Below, in pieces: positions 18,619 to 27,326 of a stretch of 64,000 nt of DNA (positions are counted from its first letter, which is position 1; the number at the start of each line of letters is the position of its first letter). Under the pieces are notes generated by a model. That model saw only the letters and a list, made by a program, of their open reading frames with translations, was not told where the DNA came from and made no database searches. The DNA is from Streptomyces sp. AC1-42W (GTDB lineage Bacteria; Actinomycetota; Actinomycetes; Streptomycetales; Streptomycetaceae): NCBI RefSeq assembly GCF_003248355.1, contig NZ_QKWY01000001.1, positions 2,562,001-2,626,000 on the forward strand, given 5' to 3'. The position numbers and the translations under genes are program-made.

Positions 18619-19694
18619 AGCGCTATCCGCACGGACTCGTGCTCGGCAAGTTCTACCCGCCGCACGCCGGCCACCACCACCTCGTCCGCACCGCGGCCGC
18701 CCGCTGCGAACGGCTCACCGTCCTCGTCTGCGCCGCCTCCGTGGAGTCCGTCCCGCTCGCCGACCGCGTCGAGTGGATGCGCCGGGCGCACCCCGGTGTG
18801 ACGGTGGTGGGCACCATGGACGACATCCACATGGACCTCCACGACCCGGCGGTCTGGGACGCCCACATGGCGGTCTTCACCGCCGCGGTCCCGGAACGGG
18901 TGGACGCCGTCTTCACCTCGGAGTCGTACGGGGAGGAACTGGCCCGCCGCTTCGGCGCCGAGAACGTCTGCGTCGACCCCGGGCGCACCGTCCACCCGGT
19001 CTCCGGCACCGCAGTCCGCGCGGACCCGGCCGGCCAGTGGGGCTTCCTCGAAGCGCCGGTCCGGGCGGCGCTCGCCCGCCGCGTCGTCGTCCTCGGCGCG
19101 GAGTCCACCGGCACCACCACGCTGGCCCGCGCCCTGGCCGCCCACTACCGTCGGCGCGGCGGCGTCTGGGCGCACACGGGGTACGTCGCCGAGTACGGGC
19201 GCGAGTTCAGCGAGCACAAGCTCGCCGAGCTGCGCGAGCGGTGGCCCCGCGCCCAGTGGGAGGACGTCACCCTGTCCACCCACGACTTCCCGCACATCGC
19301 CGAGACCCAGAACGCCCGTGAGGAGGAGGCCGCCTCCACCGGCTCCCCGGTGCTCTTCTGCGACACGGACTCCTTCGCCACCACCGTGTGGCACGAGCGG
19401 TACGTCGGCGGCCGCAACCCCCTCGTCGAGCGGATCGCCGACCGGGTCCGCCACCACCTGTGGCTGCTCACCGACCACGAGGGCGTCGCCTTCGAGGACG
19501 ACGGGCTGCGCGACGGCGAGGAGCTGCGGCCCTGGATGACCGACCGGTTCCGGGCCGAACTCACCCGGACCGGCCGCCCGTTCATCGAGCTGACCGGCAG
19601 CCACGAGACCCGGCTCGCCCGCGCGGTCGAAGCCGTGGACGCGCTGCTCGCCGAGGGCTGGAACTTCACCGCACCCCTCCCGGAGCACCGATGA
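18615..19694 (+). CDS. nadR: NadR-like NMN adenylyltransferase / ribosylnicotinamide kinase
   Basis: Bifunctional cytosolic enzyme turning imported nicotinamide riboside into NMN and then NAD. 359 residues. The N-terminal nucleotidyltransferase has LVLGKFYPPHAGHHHLV with HxGH-type histidines (residues 8-24). The C-terminal kinase has a P-loop-like GAESTGTTT at 161-169, where Thr167 stands in for the invariant Lys, and later FCDTDSFATTVWHERYVG. The helix-turn-helix of enterobacterial NadR is absent, fitting control by NrtR instead. ATGA overlaps on both sides. Confidence 0.88.
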   Translation: MKRYPHGLVLGKFYPPHAGHHHLVRTAAARCERLTVLVCAASVESVPLADRVEWMRRAHPGVTVVGTMDDIHMDLHDPAVWDAHMAVFTAAVPERVDAVFTSESYGEELARRFGAENVCVDPGRTVHPVSGTAVRADPAGQWGFLEAPVRAALARRVVVLGAESTGTTTLARALAAHYRRRGGVWAHTGYVAEYGREFSEHKLAELRERWPRAQWEDVTLSTHDFPHIAETQNAREEEAASTGSPVLFCDTDSFATTVWHERYVGGRNPLVERIADRVRHHLWLLTDHEGVAFEDDGLRDGEELRPWMTDRFRAELTRTGRPFIELTGSHETRLARAVEAVDALLAEGWNFTAPLPEHR

Positions 19695-20422
19695 GCGCCG
19701 CCCCCGAGGGCTACGACCCGCACGCCTTCGAACCGTTCGCGGTCACCGTCGATCTCGCGGTGTTCACGGTCCGCGCGTCCCGGCTGCACGTCCTGCTCGT
19801 CGAACGCGGCGCAGCGCCGTACCGGGGCCACTGGGCGCTGCCCGGCGGCTTCCTGCTGCCCCGCGAGTCCGCCGGGGAGGCCGCCCGCCGCGAACTGGCC
19901 GAGGAGACCGGGCTGAGTACCGGCACCGTCTCCGGCCTCCACCTGGAACAGCTGCGCACCTACAGCGACCCGGACCGCGACCCGAGGATGCGCGTGGTCT
20001 CCGTCGCCCACGCCGCGCTCGTCCCCGACCTGCCCGAACCGCGCGGCGGCGGCGACGCGGCGGGCGCCCGGTGGTGGGACGCCGACCGCACCGGCCCGCT
20101 CGCCTTCGACCACGACCGCATCCTGGCCGACGCCCGCGAACGCGTCGGCGCCAAGCTCGAATACACCTGCCTGGCCACCGCGTTCTGCCCGCCGCACTTC
20201 ACCCTCGGCGAGCTCCAGCAGGTCTACGAGACCGTCTGGGGCGTGGAGCTGGACCGCCCCAACTTCCGCCGCAAGGTCCTCGCCACACCGGGCTTCGTCC
20301 GGCCCGCGGAAGGGGCCCCGCGCCGCACCGGCGGCCGCGGCAAACCCGCCGCCCTCTACCGGGCGGGCGACGCCACCACCCTGCACCCCCCGCTGCTGCG
20401 ACCGGAAGGACGCGAGAGATGA
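19691..20422 (+). CDS. nrtR: NrtR-type transcriptional regulator (Nudix fold plus winged helix)
   Basis: Repressor of NAD metabolism genes sensing ADP-ribose or related nucleotides. 243 residues. The N-terminal Nudix domain has an intact box, GGFLLPRESAGEAARRELAE followed by ETGL, so catalysis may be retained. The C-terminal winged helix is FTLGELQQVYETVWGVELDR followed by PNFRRKVLATPGF, diagnostic of NrtR. It is the third gene of the pnuC operon. The perfect palindrome at 17935-17951 is its likely site, making the operon autoregulated (inference). Confidence 0.88.
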   Translation: MSAAPEGYDPHAFEPFAVTVDLAVFTVRASRLHVLLVERGAAPYRGHWALPGGFLLPRESAGEAARRELAEETGLSTGTVSGLHLEQLRTYSDPDRDPRMRVVSVAHAALVPDLPEPRGGGDAAGARWWDADRTGPLAFDHDRILADARERVGAKLEYTCLATAFCPPHFTLGELQQVYETVWGVELDRPNFRRKVLATPGFVRPAEGAPRRTGGRGKPAALYRAGDATTLHPPLLRPEGRER

Positions 20423-21435
20423 CCACGACCCGTACGAAGAGGGCCGCCACCGGCGCCCTGACCGGCCTCGCCCTCGGTGACGCGCTGGGCTTTCCCACCG
20501 AGTTCAACGACGTGCCGTCGATCCTCGCCAAGTGCGGGCCCTGGCGGGAGATGGAGCTGCCGAAGCCGGCCCTCGTCACCGACGACACCCAGATGACCCT
20601 GGCCCTGGGCCGGGGCCTGCGCACCGCCATGGACCGCGGCACGCTCACCGGGCTGCGGCTGGCCCGCCCGGTGCGCGAGGAGTTCGTCGACTGGTACCAC
20701 TCGCCCGACAACAACCGCGCCCCCGGCCGCACCTGCCTGGAGGCATGTCACCTCCTCGACGGCGACCGGCCCTGGCAGGAGGCCAGCCGGACCGGCTCCA
20801 AGGGCTGCGGCGCCAACATGCGCGTCGCCCCCATCGGACTCGCCCCCGGCCTCAGCGGCGAACAGCGCTCCGGGGCCGCCCAGCTCCAGTCCGCCCTCAC
20901 CCACGGCCACCCCACGGCGCTCGCCGCCTCCGACCTGACCGCCCACGCCGTGCACCTGCTCGCCCGGGGCGCCGAACCCCTCGGCCTGATCGGCCTGCTG
21001 CGCTCCTACGCGTACGAGAACCGCGACCGCTACCTCGACGGCTGGCTCGGCGACCTGTGGCGCCACACCCACGACGCCTCGCCCGAGGCGTTCATCAGGC
21101 GGGGCTGGGACGAGTGCCTGGCCGCGCTGGAAACCGTCCAGGACGCGCTGCGCAGCCCCTCCCCGGAGACCGACCCGTGCGAGCGGACGGGGGACGGCTG
21201 GATAGCGGAGGAGGCCCTCGCCAGTGCCCTGCACTGCTTCCTGCTCTTCCCCGACGAGCCCGTCACCGCCCTGCGCCGGGCCGCCTGCACCCGAGGCGAC
21301 TCGGACTCCATCGCCTGCCTGACCGGCGCCCTGGCCGGAGCCCACCTCGGCGCCGGCGCCTGGCCCACCGCGTGGGTGGACCGCATCGAGTACCGGTCCG
21401 ACCTGCTGGCCCTGGGAGCGCTCTGGGACGCGTGA
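20419..21435 (+). CDS. ADP-ribosylglycohydrolase (DraG/ARH family)
   Basis: Hydrolyses ADP-ribosyl bonds on protein or small molecule, releasing ADP-ribose. 338 residues. The dinuclear metal site motifs are present: GLALGDALGFPTEF, TDDTQMTLALG (about 54-64) and the C-terminal RGDSDSIACLTGALAGAHLG. It is coupled to nrtR by ATGA. Placement in an NrtR operon is notable because its product, ADP-ribose, is a known type of NrtR effector; a feedback link is inference. It also carries several Cys (PGRTCLEACHLL, GSKGCGANMRVAPIGL). Confidence 0.9.
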   Translation: MTTTRTKRAATGALTGLALGDALGFPTEFNDVPSILAKCGPWREMELPKPALVTDDTQMTLALGRGLRTAMDRGTLTGLRLARPVREEFVDWYHSPDNNRAPGRTCLEACHLLDGDRPWQEASRTGSKGCGANMRVAPIGLAPGLSGEQRSGAAQLQSALTHGHPTALAASDLTAHAVHLLARGAEPLGLIGLLRSYAYENRDRYLDGWLGDLWRHTHDASPEAFIRRGWDECLAALETVQDALRSPSPETDPCERTGDGWIAEEALASALHCFLLFPDEPVTALRRAACTRGDSDSIACLTGALAGAHLGAGAWPTAWVDRIEYRSDLLALGALWDA

Positions 21436-21458
21436 ACGGGCCGTACGGCGGCGGGCGC

Positions 21459-22157
21459 TCAGCCCGCCGCCAGCGCCGACGCGCGGCGGACGCGGATCAG
21501 GAAGTCCTCCACGCGCGCCCGGTCCGGCTCGGCCGGCAGCGGGGAGGCGGCGATCGCCTCCTCGGTCCCGGCGGCCAGGCGGGTCATGCGGCGTTCCACC
21601 TCCGGCCAGGGGACCTCGCCCCGCTTGACCGCCAGCAGGTCCTCGCGGGCCTCGCCCACCGAGATGTCCAGGACGCCGGTGCGCAGCAGATCCCGGCAGC
21701 TCGCCAGCAGGCGCAGCAGATGCATGGCGTGCTTCCAGCGCGGGGCGCCGTACCGCCGGACGTCCGCCTCCAGCCTCCGGCGCTGCGCCACCGCGTAACG
21801 CACGAAGGAGTCGTGGGCCCGCAGCGAGAGGAAGGCGCCGCGCAGCGCCAGCAGTTCGCGGCCGGTGGCGTCCACATGGTCCACCAGCGGCGAGTGCAGG
21901 CACTCCAGCACATTGGGATTGGCGCGCAGGGCCAGCTCGCAGAAGCGTTCCAGCTCCCAGGAGAACTGCTCCTCGGCCGGGCCCTCGATATGCGTGGGCG
22001 GCTTCTCGAAGCGCCAGAACAGCGGCGTCGGCGCCAGGAACACGCCCCGCCGGTCGGTGTCGCTGTCCTCCGTGGCGAGACCGAAGGCGCGTGACCCCAT
22101 CACACAGGAGTAGACCGTGTGCCGGCGCGCCAGTTCCTCGTCGGTCGGAGCGATCAT
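21459..22157 (-). CDS. Predicted nucleotidyltransferase (RlaP/COG3541-like)
   Basis: 232 residues. It has a minimal nucleotidyltransferase motif, GSRAFGLATEDSDTDRRGVF, with Gly21-Ser22 and Asp31/Asp33/Asp35, followed by FLAPTPLFWRFEKPP and a helical C-terminal half (RYGAPRWKHAMHLLRLLASC). This matches a family of predicted nucleotidyltransferases of unknown substrate. ATG 22157 was chosen since the motif then falls near the N-terminus as in relatives; no good ribosome site is visible. It is convergent with the ADP-ribosylglycohydrolase gene. Confidence 0.75.
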   Translation of the reverse strand: MIAPTDEELARRHTVYSCVMGSRAFGLATEDSDTDRRGVFLAPTPLFWRFEKPPTHIEGPAEEQFSWELERFCELALRANPNVLECLHSPLVDHVDATGRELLALRGAFLSLRAHDSFVRYAVAQRRRLEADVRRYGAPRWKHAMHLLRLLASCRDLLRTGVLDISVGEAREDLLAVKRGEVPWPEVERRMTRLAAGTEEAIAASPLPAEPDRARVEDFLIRVRRASALAAG

Positions 22158-22285
22158 GCCGGGAGCGTACGCCAGCGCCCCGCACCGGCGCGTCTCATAA
22201 AAAGGGCGCCCCGGCGCGCGCCCCCGCCGCCCCTCTACGCTGATCACAAGCGCCCGAAGCGATACGGACAAGCAAGGAGCACGAC

Positions 22286-22648
22286 GTGGCGGTACGAGCG
22301 GTCCGCGGAGCCGTCCAGCTGGAGCGGGACGAGGCGGGGCACATGGACGAGCAGGTCAGCGCCCTGCTCACCGCCGTCCTGGAACGCAACGAACTCGTCG
22401 CGGACGACCTGATCAGCATCTGGTTCACGGCCACGCCCGACTTGCACAGCGACTTCCCGGCCGCCGCGGCGCGCGGCCTCGGCATCGTCGACGTCCCGCT
22501 GATCTGCGCCCAGGAACTGGACATCGAGGGCGCCATGCCCCGCGTCGTACGCATCCTCGCCCACGTCGAGACCTATCTGTCCAAGGCCGAGATCAACCAC
22601 GTCTACCTCGGCGCCACCGCCGCCCTGCGCAAGGACATCGCCCAGTGA
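22286..22648 (+). CDS. aroH: Chorismate mutase, AroH type
   Basis: Monofunctional trimeric chorismate mutase converting chorismate to prephenate. 120 residues with the family start VRAVRGAVQLERDE, DLISIWFTATPDLHSDFPAAAAR, VPLICAQELDIEGAMPRVVRI and C-terminal INHVYLGAT. GTG 22286 is preceded by AAGGAGCACGAC. The stop overlaps the tyrA start (GTGA), so prephenate production and use are coupled. Confidence 0.93.
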   Translation: MAVRAVRGAVQLERDEAGHMDEQVSALLTAVLERNELVADDLISIWFTATPDLHSDFPAAAARGLGIVDVPLICAQELDIEGAMPRVVRILAHVETYLSKAEINHVYLGATAALRKDIAQ

Positions 22649-23730
22649 GAAGCGCCGTCGTCATCGGTACCGGCCTCGTCGGCACCTCCGCCGCCCTCGC
22701 CCTCGCGAGCCGCGGCATCGCCGTCCACCTCGTGGACCACGACCCCGAGTCGGCCAGGACCGCCGCCGCCCTCGGCGCCGGAACCGACACACCGCCCGAG
22801 GACCGGGTGGACCTCGCCGTCGTCGCCGTACCGCCCGCCCACACCGCCGCCGTGCTCGCCGCCGCCATGCGCGACGGCGTCGCCCGCGGCTACCTCGACG
22901 TCGCCAGCGTGAAGGGCGGCCCGCGCCGCGAGCTGGAGGCGCTGGGGGCCGACCTCACCGCCTACATCGGCACCCACCCCATGGCAGGCAAGGAGCGCTC
23001 CGGACCGCTCGCCGCCACCGCCGACCTGTTCGAGGGCCGCCCCTGGGTCCTCACCCCGACCCCGGACACCGACACCGAGGTGCTCAACCTCGCCCTGGAA
23101 CTGGTCGCGCTGTGCCGCGCCGTGCCGGTCGTCATGGACGCCGACGCCCACGACCGGGCCGTCGCCCTCGTCTCGCACACCCCGCAGCTGATCTCCTCCA
23201 TGGTCGCGGCCCGCCTGGAGCACGCCGACGAGACCGCGGTGCGCCTGTGCGGGCAGGGGATCAGGGACGTGACCCGGATCGCGGCCTCCGACCCGAGGAT
23301 GTGGGTGGAGATCCTGGCCGCCAATCCGGGCCCGGTCGCCGACGTCCTCGCCGGGGTGGCCGCCGACCTGACGGAGACCGTCACCGCGCTGCGCGGGCTC
23401 CAGTCCGCCGACGAGGACGAGCGGCGCGCCGGCACCGAGGGCATCCGCTCCGTCCTGAGCCGGGGCAACGCCGGACGCGTCCGGGTGCCCGGCAAGCACG
23501 GCGCCGCCCCCGCCTCCTACGAGGTCGTGGCCGTCCTCATCAGCGACCGGCCCGGCGAGCTGGCCGGGATCTTCGCCGACGCGGGCAGGTCCGGCATCAA
23601 CATCGAGGACGTGCGCATCGAGCACGCCACCGGCCAGCAGGCCGGGCTCGTCCAGCTCATGGTCGAACCCAGCGCCGCCCCGGCCCTGGCCGCCGCACTG
23701 CGCGAGCGGGGCTGGTCGCTCCGGCAGTAG
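22645..23730 (+). CDS. tyrA: Prephenate dehydrogenase
   Basis: NAD(P)-dependent oxidative decarboxylation of prephenate to 4-hydroxyphenylpyruvate in tyrosine synthesis. 361 residues. Rossmann loop VVIGTGLVGTS (5-15), catalytic GTHPMAGKERSGP with His, SHTPQLISSM, and a C-terminal ACT domain (about 290-361, YEVVAVLISDRPGELAGIFADAG) for feedback by aromatic amino acids. GTGA overlap with aroH. Confidence 0.94.
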   Translation: MRSAVVIGTGLVGTSAALALASRGIAVHLVDHDPESARTAAALGAGTDTPPEDRVDLAVVAVPPAHTAAVLAAAMRDGVARGYLDVASVKGGPRRELEALGADLTAYIGTHPMAGKERSGPLAATADLFEGRPWVLTPTPDTDTEVLNLALELVALCRAVPVVMDADAHDRAVALVSHTPQLISSMVAARLEHADETAVRLCGQGIRDVTRIAASDPRMWVEILAANPGPVADVLAGVAADLTETVTALRGLQSADEDERRAGTEGIRSVLSRGNAGRVRVPGKHGAAPASYEVVAVLISDRPGELAGIFADAGRSGINIEDVRIEHATGQQAGLVQLMVEPSAAPALAAALRERGWSLRQ

Positions 23731-23880
23731 CCCCGCGTCGCCGCCCCCGCCGCGCCGCACCCCGGTCGCACGGTTGTCCACAGGGGTGGTCGGACCCGTC
23801 CCGGCACTCGGTAACCTTGTGCGGGGCGGGTTCACGCGTCCCGCCCAGCCCGCCCGAGCACCAGGAAGGTGTCCACCACC

Positions 23881-24585
23881 GTGGAAACCGTAAGCGCCGC
23901 CGTCCGGACCGCCCCGGCCGCCGTGGTCGTCGCCATCGACGGCCCCTCCGGCACCGGCAAGTCCAGCACCTCCAAGGCCGTCGCCGCCCAGCTCGGCCTC
24001 AGCTACCTGGACACCGGCGCCCAGTACCGCGCCATCACCTGGTGGATGCTGAACAACGGCGTCGACGTGCAGGACGCGGCCCAGATCGCGACCGCCGCCG
24101 GAAAGCCGGTCATCGTCTCCGGCACCGACCCCGCCGCCCCCACCATCACCGTCGACGGCGAGGACGCCTCCGGCCCGATCCGCACCCAGGAGGTCACCTC
24201 CAAGGTCAGCGCCGTCAGCGCCGTCCCCGAGGTGCGCACCCGGATCACCGAGCTCCAGCGCGCCATCGCCGCCGGCGCGGAGAAGGGCATCGTGGTCGAG
24301 GGCCGCGACATCGGCACCACCGTGCTGCCCGACGCCGACCTCAAGATCTTCCTCACCGCGTCGCCGGAGGCCCGCGCAGCCCGCCGCAGCGGCGAGGTCA
24401 AGGGCTCCGATCTCGCCGCCACCAAGGAGGCGCTGATCAAGCGGGACGCCGCGGACTCCGGCCGCAAGACCTCGCCGCTCGCCAAGGCGGACGACGCCGT
24501 CGAGGTGGACACCACCGAGCTGACGCTCCAGCAGGTCATCGAGTGTGTCGTCACCCTCGTCGGGGAGACGCGGGCCGCGAAGTGA
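23881..24585 (+). CDS. cmk: Cytidylate kinase
   Basis: Phosphorylates CMP and dCMP. 234 residues from GTG 23881: P-loop AIDGPSGTGKSS (18-29), SYLDTGAQYRAITW substrate loop, VVEGRDIGTTVLPDADLKIF and AARRSGEVKG. An in-frame GTG at 23869 is possible but lies 2 nt from the AGGAAGG site; 23881 has about 11 nt spacing. A GTGA overlap couples it to the acyltransferase; with der this gives the conserved cmk-plsC-der order. Confidence 0.93.
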   Translation: METVSAAVRTAPAAVVVAIDGPSGTGKSSTSKAVAAQLGLSYLDTGAQYRAITWWMLNNGVDVQDAAQIATAAGKPVIVSGTDPAAPTITVDGEDASGPIRTQEVTSKVSAVSAVPEVRTRITELQRAIAAGAEKGIVVEGRDIGTTVLPDADLKIFLTASPEARAARRSGEVKGSDLAATKEALIKRDAADSGRKTSPLAKADDAVEVDTTELTLQQVIECVVTLVGETRAAK

Positions 24586-25289
24586 CCGACGCCACGGGCG
24601 CGCCCTCGCCGCGCGGTGCGGCGGTCGGGCGCGGCATCGGGATCGGGCTGATGTACGGGCTCTTCAAGCCCCGTGTCCTCGGCGCCTGGCGGGTACCCGC
24701 CGCCGGACCCGTCATACTCGCGGTGAACCACTCGCACAACATCGACGGGCCGATGCTGATGGGCACCGCGCCCCGGCCCGTCCACTTCCTGATCAAGAAA
24801 GAGGCGTTCGTCGGCCCCCTGGACCCGTTCCTGCACGGAATCGGCCAGATCGAGGTGGACCGCACGACCGCCGACCGCACCGCCATCACCCGCGCGCTCG
24901 GCGTGCTGGAGAGCGGCGGGGTGCTCGGGATATTCCCCGAGGGCACCAGGGGCGACGGAGACTTCGCCTCGCTGCGCGCCGGACTCGCGTACTTCGCGCT
25001 GCGCGGCGGGGCGCCGATCGTGCCCGTGGCCGTCCTGGGAAGCACCGAGCGCCGCGGCAGGTTGATATCGGCACTGCCGCCGCTGCGCAGCCGCGTCGAC
25101 ATCGTCTTCGGAGCACCCTTCGAAGCCCAGGAAGGGGCGCGAAGCTCCCGCGAGGGTGGTGGCGGGCGACGGGTGGGCGGCAGTGGCAGACGTACGCGCA
25201 AGGCGCTGGACGAGGCCACGCTGCGCATCCAGGACCGGCTGACCGGCCACCTGGAGCACGCCGGGCGCCTCACCGGGCGCACCGAGTAA
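24582..25289 (+). CDS. plsC: 1-acyl-glycerol-3-phosphate acyltransferase, PlsC family
   Basis: Membrane-associated acyltransferase of phospholipid synthesis. 235 residues. Catalytic HX4D in AVNHSHNIDGP, substrate motifs FPEGTRGDGDFASLRAG and IVPVAVLGSTE. Between about 185 and 205 it has a Gly/Arg/Ser-rich insert (GARSSREGGGGRRVGGSGRR) that looks disordered. The GTG start overlaps the cmk stop. Acyl acceptor specificity cannot be fixed. Confidence 0.87.
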   Translation: MTDATGAPSPRGAAVGRGIGIGLMYGLFKPRVLGAWRVPAAGPVILAVNHSHNIDGPMLMGTAPRPVHFLIKKEAFVGPLDPFLHGIGQIEVDRTTADRTAITRALGVLESGGVLGIFPEGTRGDGDFASLRAGLAYFALRGGAPIVPVAVLGSTERRGRLISALPPLRSRVDIVFGAPFEAQEGARSSREGGGGRRVGGSGRRTRKALDEATLRIQDRLTGHLEHAGRLTGRTE

Positions 25290-25300
25290 GACTTGAGTAG

Positions 25301-25323
25301 TGGACCGCGCGCTGCGCGGTCCA
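25301..25323 (+). promoter_or_regulatory. 10-bp GC hairpin between plsC and der
   Basis: TGGACCGCGC-GCT-GCGCGGTCCA is a perfect stem just upstream of the der ribosome site. It could be a partial terminator or an RNA stability element; no T-tract follows. Confidence 0.5.
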
Positions 25324-25353
25324 TCGATGATGATGCAAAGAGGAACGGACTTC

Positions 25354-26823
25354 ATGAACGACCAGATTCACTCCGGCGGCTCGGACCACGAGCACGGAGA
25401 GCTTGGCGATGCCGAGTACGCGGAGTTCATGGAGCTCGCCGCGCAGGAGGGGTTCGACCCGGAAGAGGTCGAGGGCGCGCTGGACGAGGCCGGTCACGGA
25501 CCGCTGCCCGTCCTCGCCGTCGTCGGTCGCCCCAACGTCGGCAAGTCGACCCTGGTGAACCGGATCATCGGCCGCCGCGAGGCCGTCGTGCAGGACAAGC
25601 CGGGCGTCACCCGCGACCGCGTCACCTACGAGGCGGAGTGGGCGGGCCGCCGCTTCAAGGTCGTCGACACCGGCGGCTGGGAGCAGGACGTCCTCGGCCT
25701 GGACGCCTCCGTCGCCGCCCAGGCGGAGTACGCCATCGAGACGGCCGACGCGGTCGTCTTCGTGGTGGACTCCACCGTCGGCGCCACCGACACCGACGAG
25801 GCCGTCGTCAAGCTGCTGCGCCGGGCCGGCAAGCCCGTCGTGCTCTGTGCCAACAAGGTGGACGGCCAGAGCGGCGAGGCGGACGCCACCGCTCTGTGGT
25901 CGCTCGGCCTCGGCGAGCCCCACCCGGTCTCCTCGCTGCACGGCCGCGGCACCGGCGACATGCTGGACGCCGTCCTGGAGGCGCTGCCCGAGGCCCCGCC
26001 GCAGTCCTTCGGCACCGCCACCGGCGGCCCGCGCCGCATCGCGCTCATCGGCCGCCCCAACGTCGGCAAGTCCTCGCTGCTGAACAAGGTGGCCAACGAG
26101 GAGCGCGTCGTCGTCAACGAGCTGGCCGGCACCACCCGCGACCCGGTGGACGAGCTGATCGAGCTCGGCGGCGTCACCTGGAAGTTCATCGACACGGCCG
26201 GCATCCGCCGCCGGGTCCACCTCCAGGAGGGCGCGGACTACTATGCCTCGCTGCGCACCGCCGCCGCCCTGGAGAAGGCCGAGGTCGCGGTCATCCTGAT
26301 CGACTCCAGCGAGACGATCAGCGTCCAGGACCAGCGCATCGTCACCATGGCCGTGGAAGCGGGCCGCGCCGTCGTGCTCGCCTTCAACAAGTGGGACACG
26401 CTGGACGAGGAGCGCCGCTACTACCTGGAGCGGGAGATCGAGACGGAGCTGGCGCAGGTCGCCTGGGCCCCCCGGGTCAACGTCTCCGCCCGCACCGGCC
26501 GCCACATGGAGAAGCTGGTCCCCGCGATCGAGACCGCGCTGGAGGGCTGGGAGACCCGCGTCCCGACCGGCCGCCTCAACGCCTTCCTCGGTGAGATCGT
26601 CGCCGCCCACCCGCACCCGGTCCGGGGCGGCAAGCAGCCCCGCATCCTGTTCGGCACCCAGGCGGGCACCAAGCCGCCGCGCTTCGTCCTCTTCGCCTCC
26701 GGCTTCCTGGAGCACGGCTACCGGCGGTTCGTCGAGCGCCGGCTGCGCGAGGAGTTCGGTTTCGAGGGCACCCCGATCCACATCTCGGTGCGGGTCCGCG
26801 AGAAGCGCGGCCGCAAGAAGTAG
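25354..26823 (+). CDS. der: Ribosome-assembly GTPase Der (EngA)
   Basis: Double-G-domain GTPase needed for 50S maturation. 489 residues. An acidic N-terminal extension of about 50 residues precedes the first G domain ([22 protein letters not shown]). The second G domain ([26 protein letters not shown]) follows, then the C-terminal KH-like domain ([29 protein letters not shown]). ATG 25354 follows AGAGGAACGGACTTC. All GTPase motifs are intact. Confidence 0.96.
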   Translation: MNDQIHSGGSDHEHGELGDAEYAEFMELAAQEGFDPEEVEGALDEAGHGPLPVLAVVGRPNVGKSTLVNRIIGRREAVVQDKPGVTRDRVTYEAEWAGRRFKVVDTGGWEQDVLGLDASVAAQAEYAIETADAVVFVVDSTVGATDTDEAVVKLLRRAGKPVVLCANKVDGQSGEADATALWSLGLGEPHPVSSLHGRGTGDMLDAVLEALPEAPPQSFGTATGGPRRIALIGRPNVGKSSLLNKVANEERVVVNELAGTTRDPVDELIELGGVTWKFIDTAGIRRRVHLQEGADYYASLRTAAALEKAEVAVILIDSSETISVQDQRIVTMAVEAGRAVVLAFNKWDTLDEERRYYLEREIETELAQVAWAPRVNVSARTGRHMEKLVPAIETALEGWETRVPTGRLNAFLGEIVAAHPHPVRGGKQPRILFGTQAGTKPPRFVLFASGFLEHGYRRFVERRLREEFGFEGTPIHISVRVREKRGRKK

Positions 26824-26839
26824 CCCCCAGGGGTACGCG

Positions 26840-26892
26840 CACGGCGCAGCCCCGGACCGCACGGCGCGCGTGCGGTCCGGGGCTGCGCCGTG
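26840..26892. terminator. Very long perfect hairpin, bidirectional terminator
   Basis: A 24-bp perfect stem (26840-26863 pairing with 26869-26892) with the 5-nt loop GCGCG. It lies 17 nt after the der stop, between convergent genes, so it can terminate both. It is the longest perfect inverted repeat that I noticed in the window outside mobile elements. Confidence 0.85.
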
Positions 26893-26919
26893 TCCCGGGG
26901 CCTGCGCCGGTCCCCGCGG

Positions 26920-27225
26920 TCAGGCGTCCCGCGAGCCGGGCGGCAGCGCCGCGGGCCGGGCGTGCCCGGCGTGCCGTCCCACCCGCTGCCAGCCGCCGAG
27001 GCCGCGCATCGGGGCGCGCGAGCCGGGCAGACCGGTGCCGAGGGCCTGGAGGCCCAGATTCTCCTCCCCGGTCCGGTCTCCCGGCAGCGCCCGGAACGAG
27101 CGGCGGTACTCGGAGTACAGCGCGTCGTAGATCGGGGTGTGGGACGGGCCGCCCGAGGGTTCCTGCGAGGGACGCATGGCGGGGATGGGGCCCTGGCGCT
27201 GGTGGGAGGGGTCGTATGAGTGCAC
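26920..27225 (-). CDS. Small hypothetical protein
   Basis: 101 residues, not assigned to a named family. It starts MHSYDPSHQRQGPIPAMRPS at GTG 27225; a central SHTPIYDALYSEYRRSFRAL segment looks like a conserved amphipathic helix, and the tail is Gly/Pro/His-rich and probably disordered. The open frame continues upstream to 27525 but that part has no protein-like composition. GAGG lies 15 nt upstream, which is far, so the start is uncertain. Confidence 0.55.
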   Translation of the reverse strand: MHSYDPSHQRQGPIPAMRPSQEPSGGPSHTPIYDALYSEYRRSFRALPGDRTGEENLGLQALGTGLPGSRAPMRGLGGWQRVGRHAGHARPAALPPGSRDA

Positions 27226-27326
27226 GTAAGGGCCAACGACCTCGTCGGTCGTCGGATGCGGGCCCGCCGGAGAAACACCCGTCGGGAAGACACCTGTTCG
27301 CCGGCGGCGCGGGAGCGCCGGCACGG

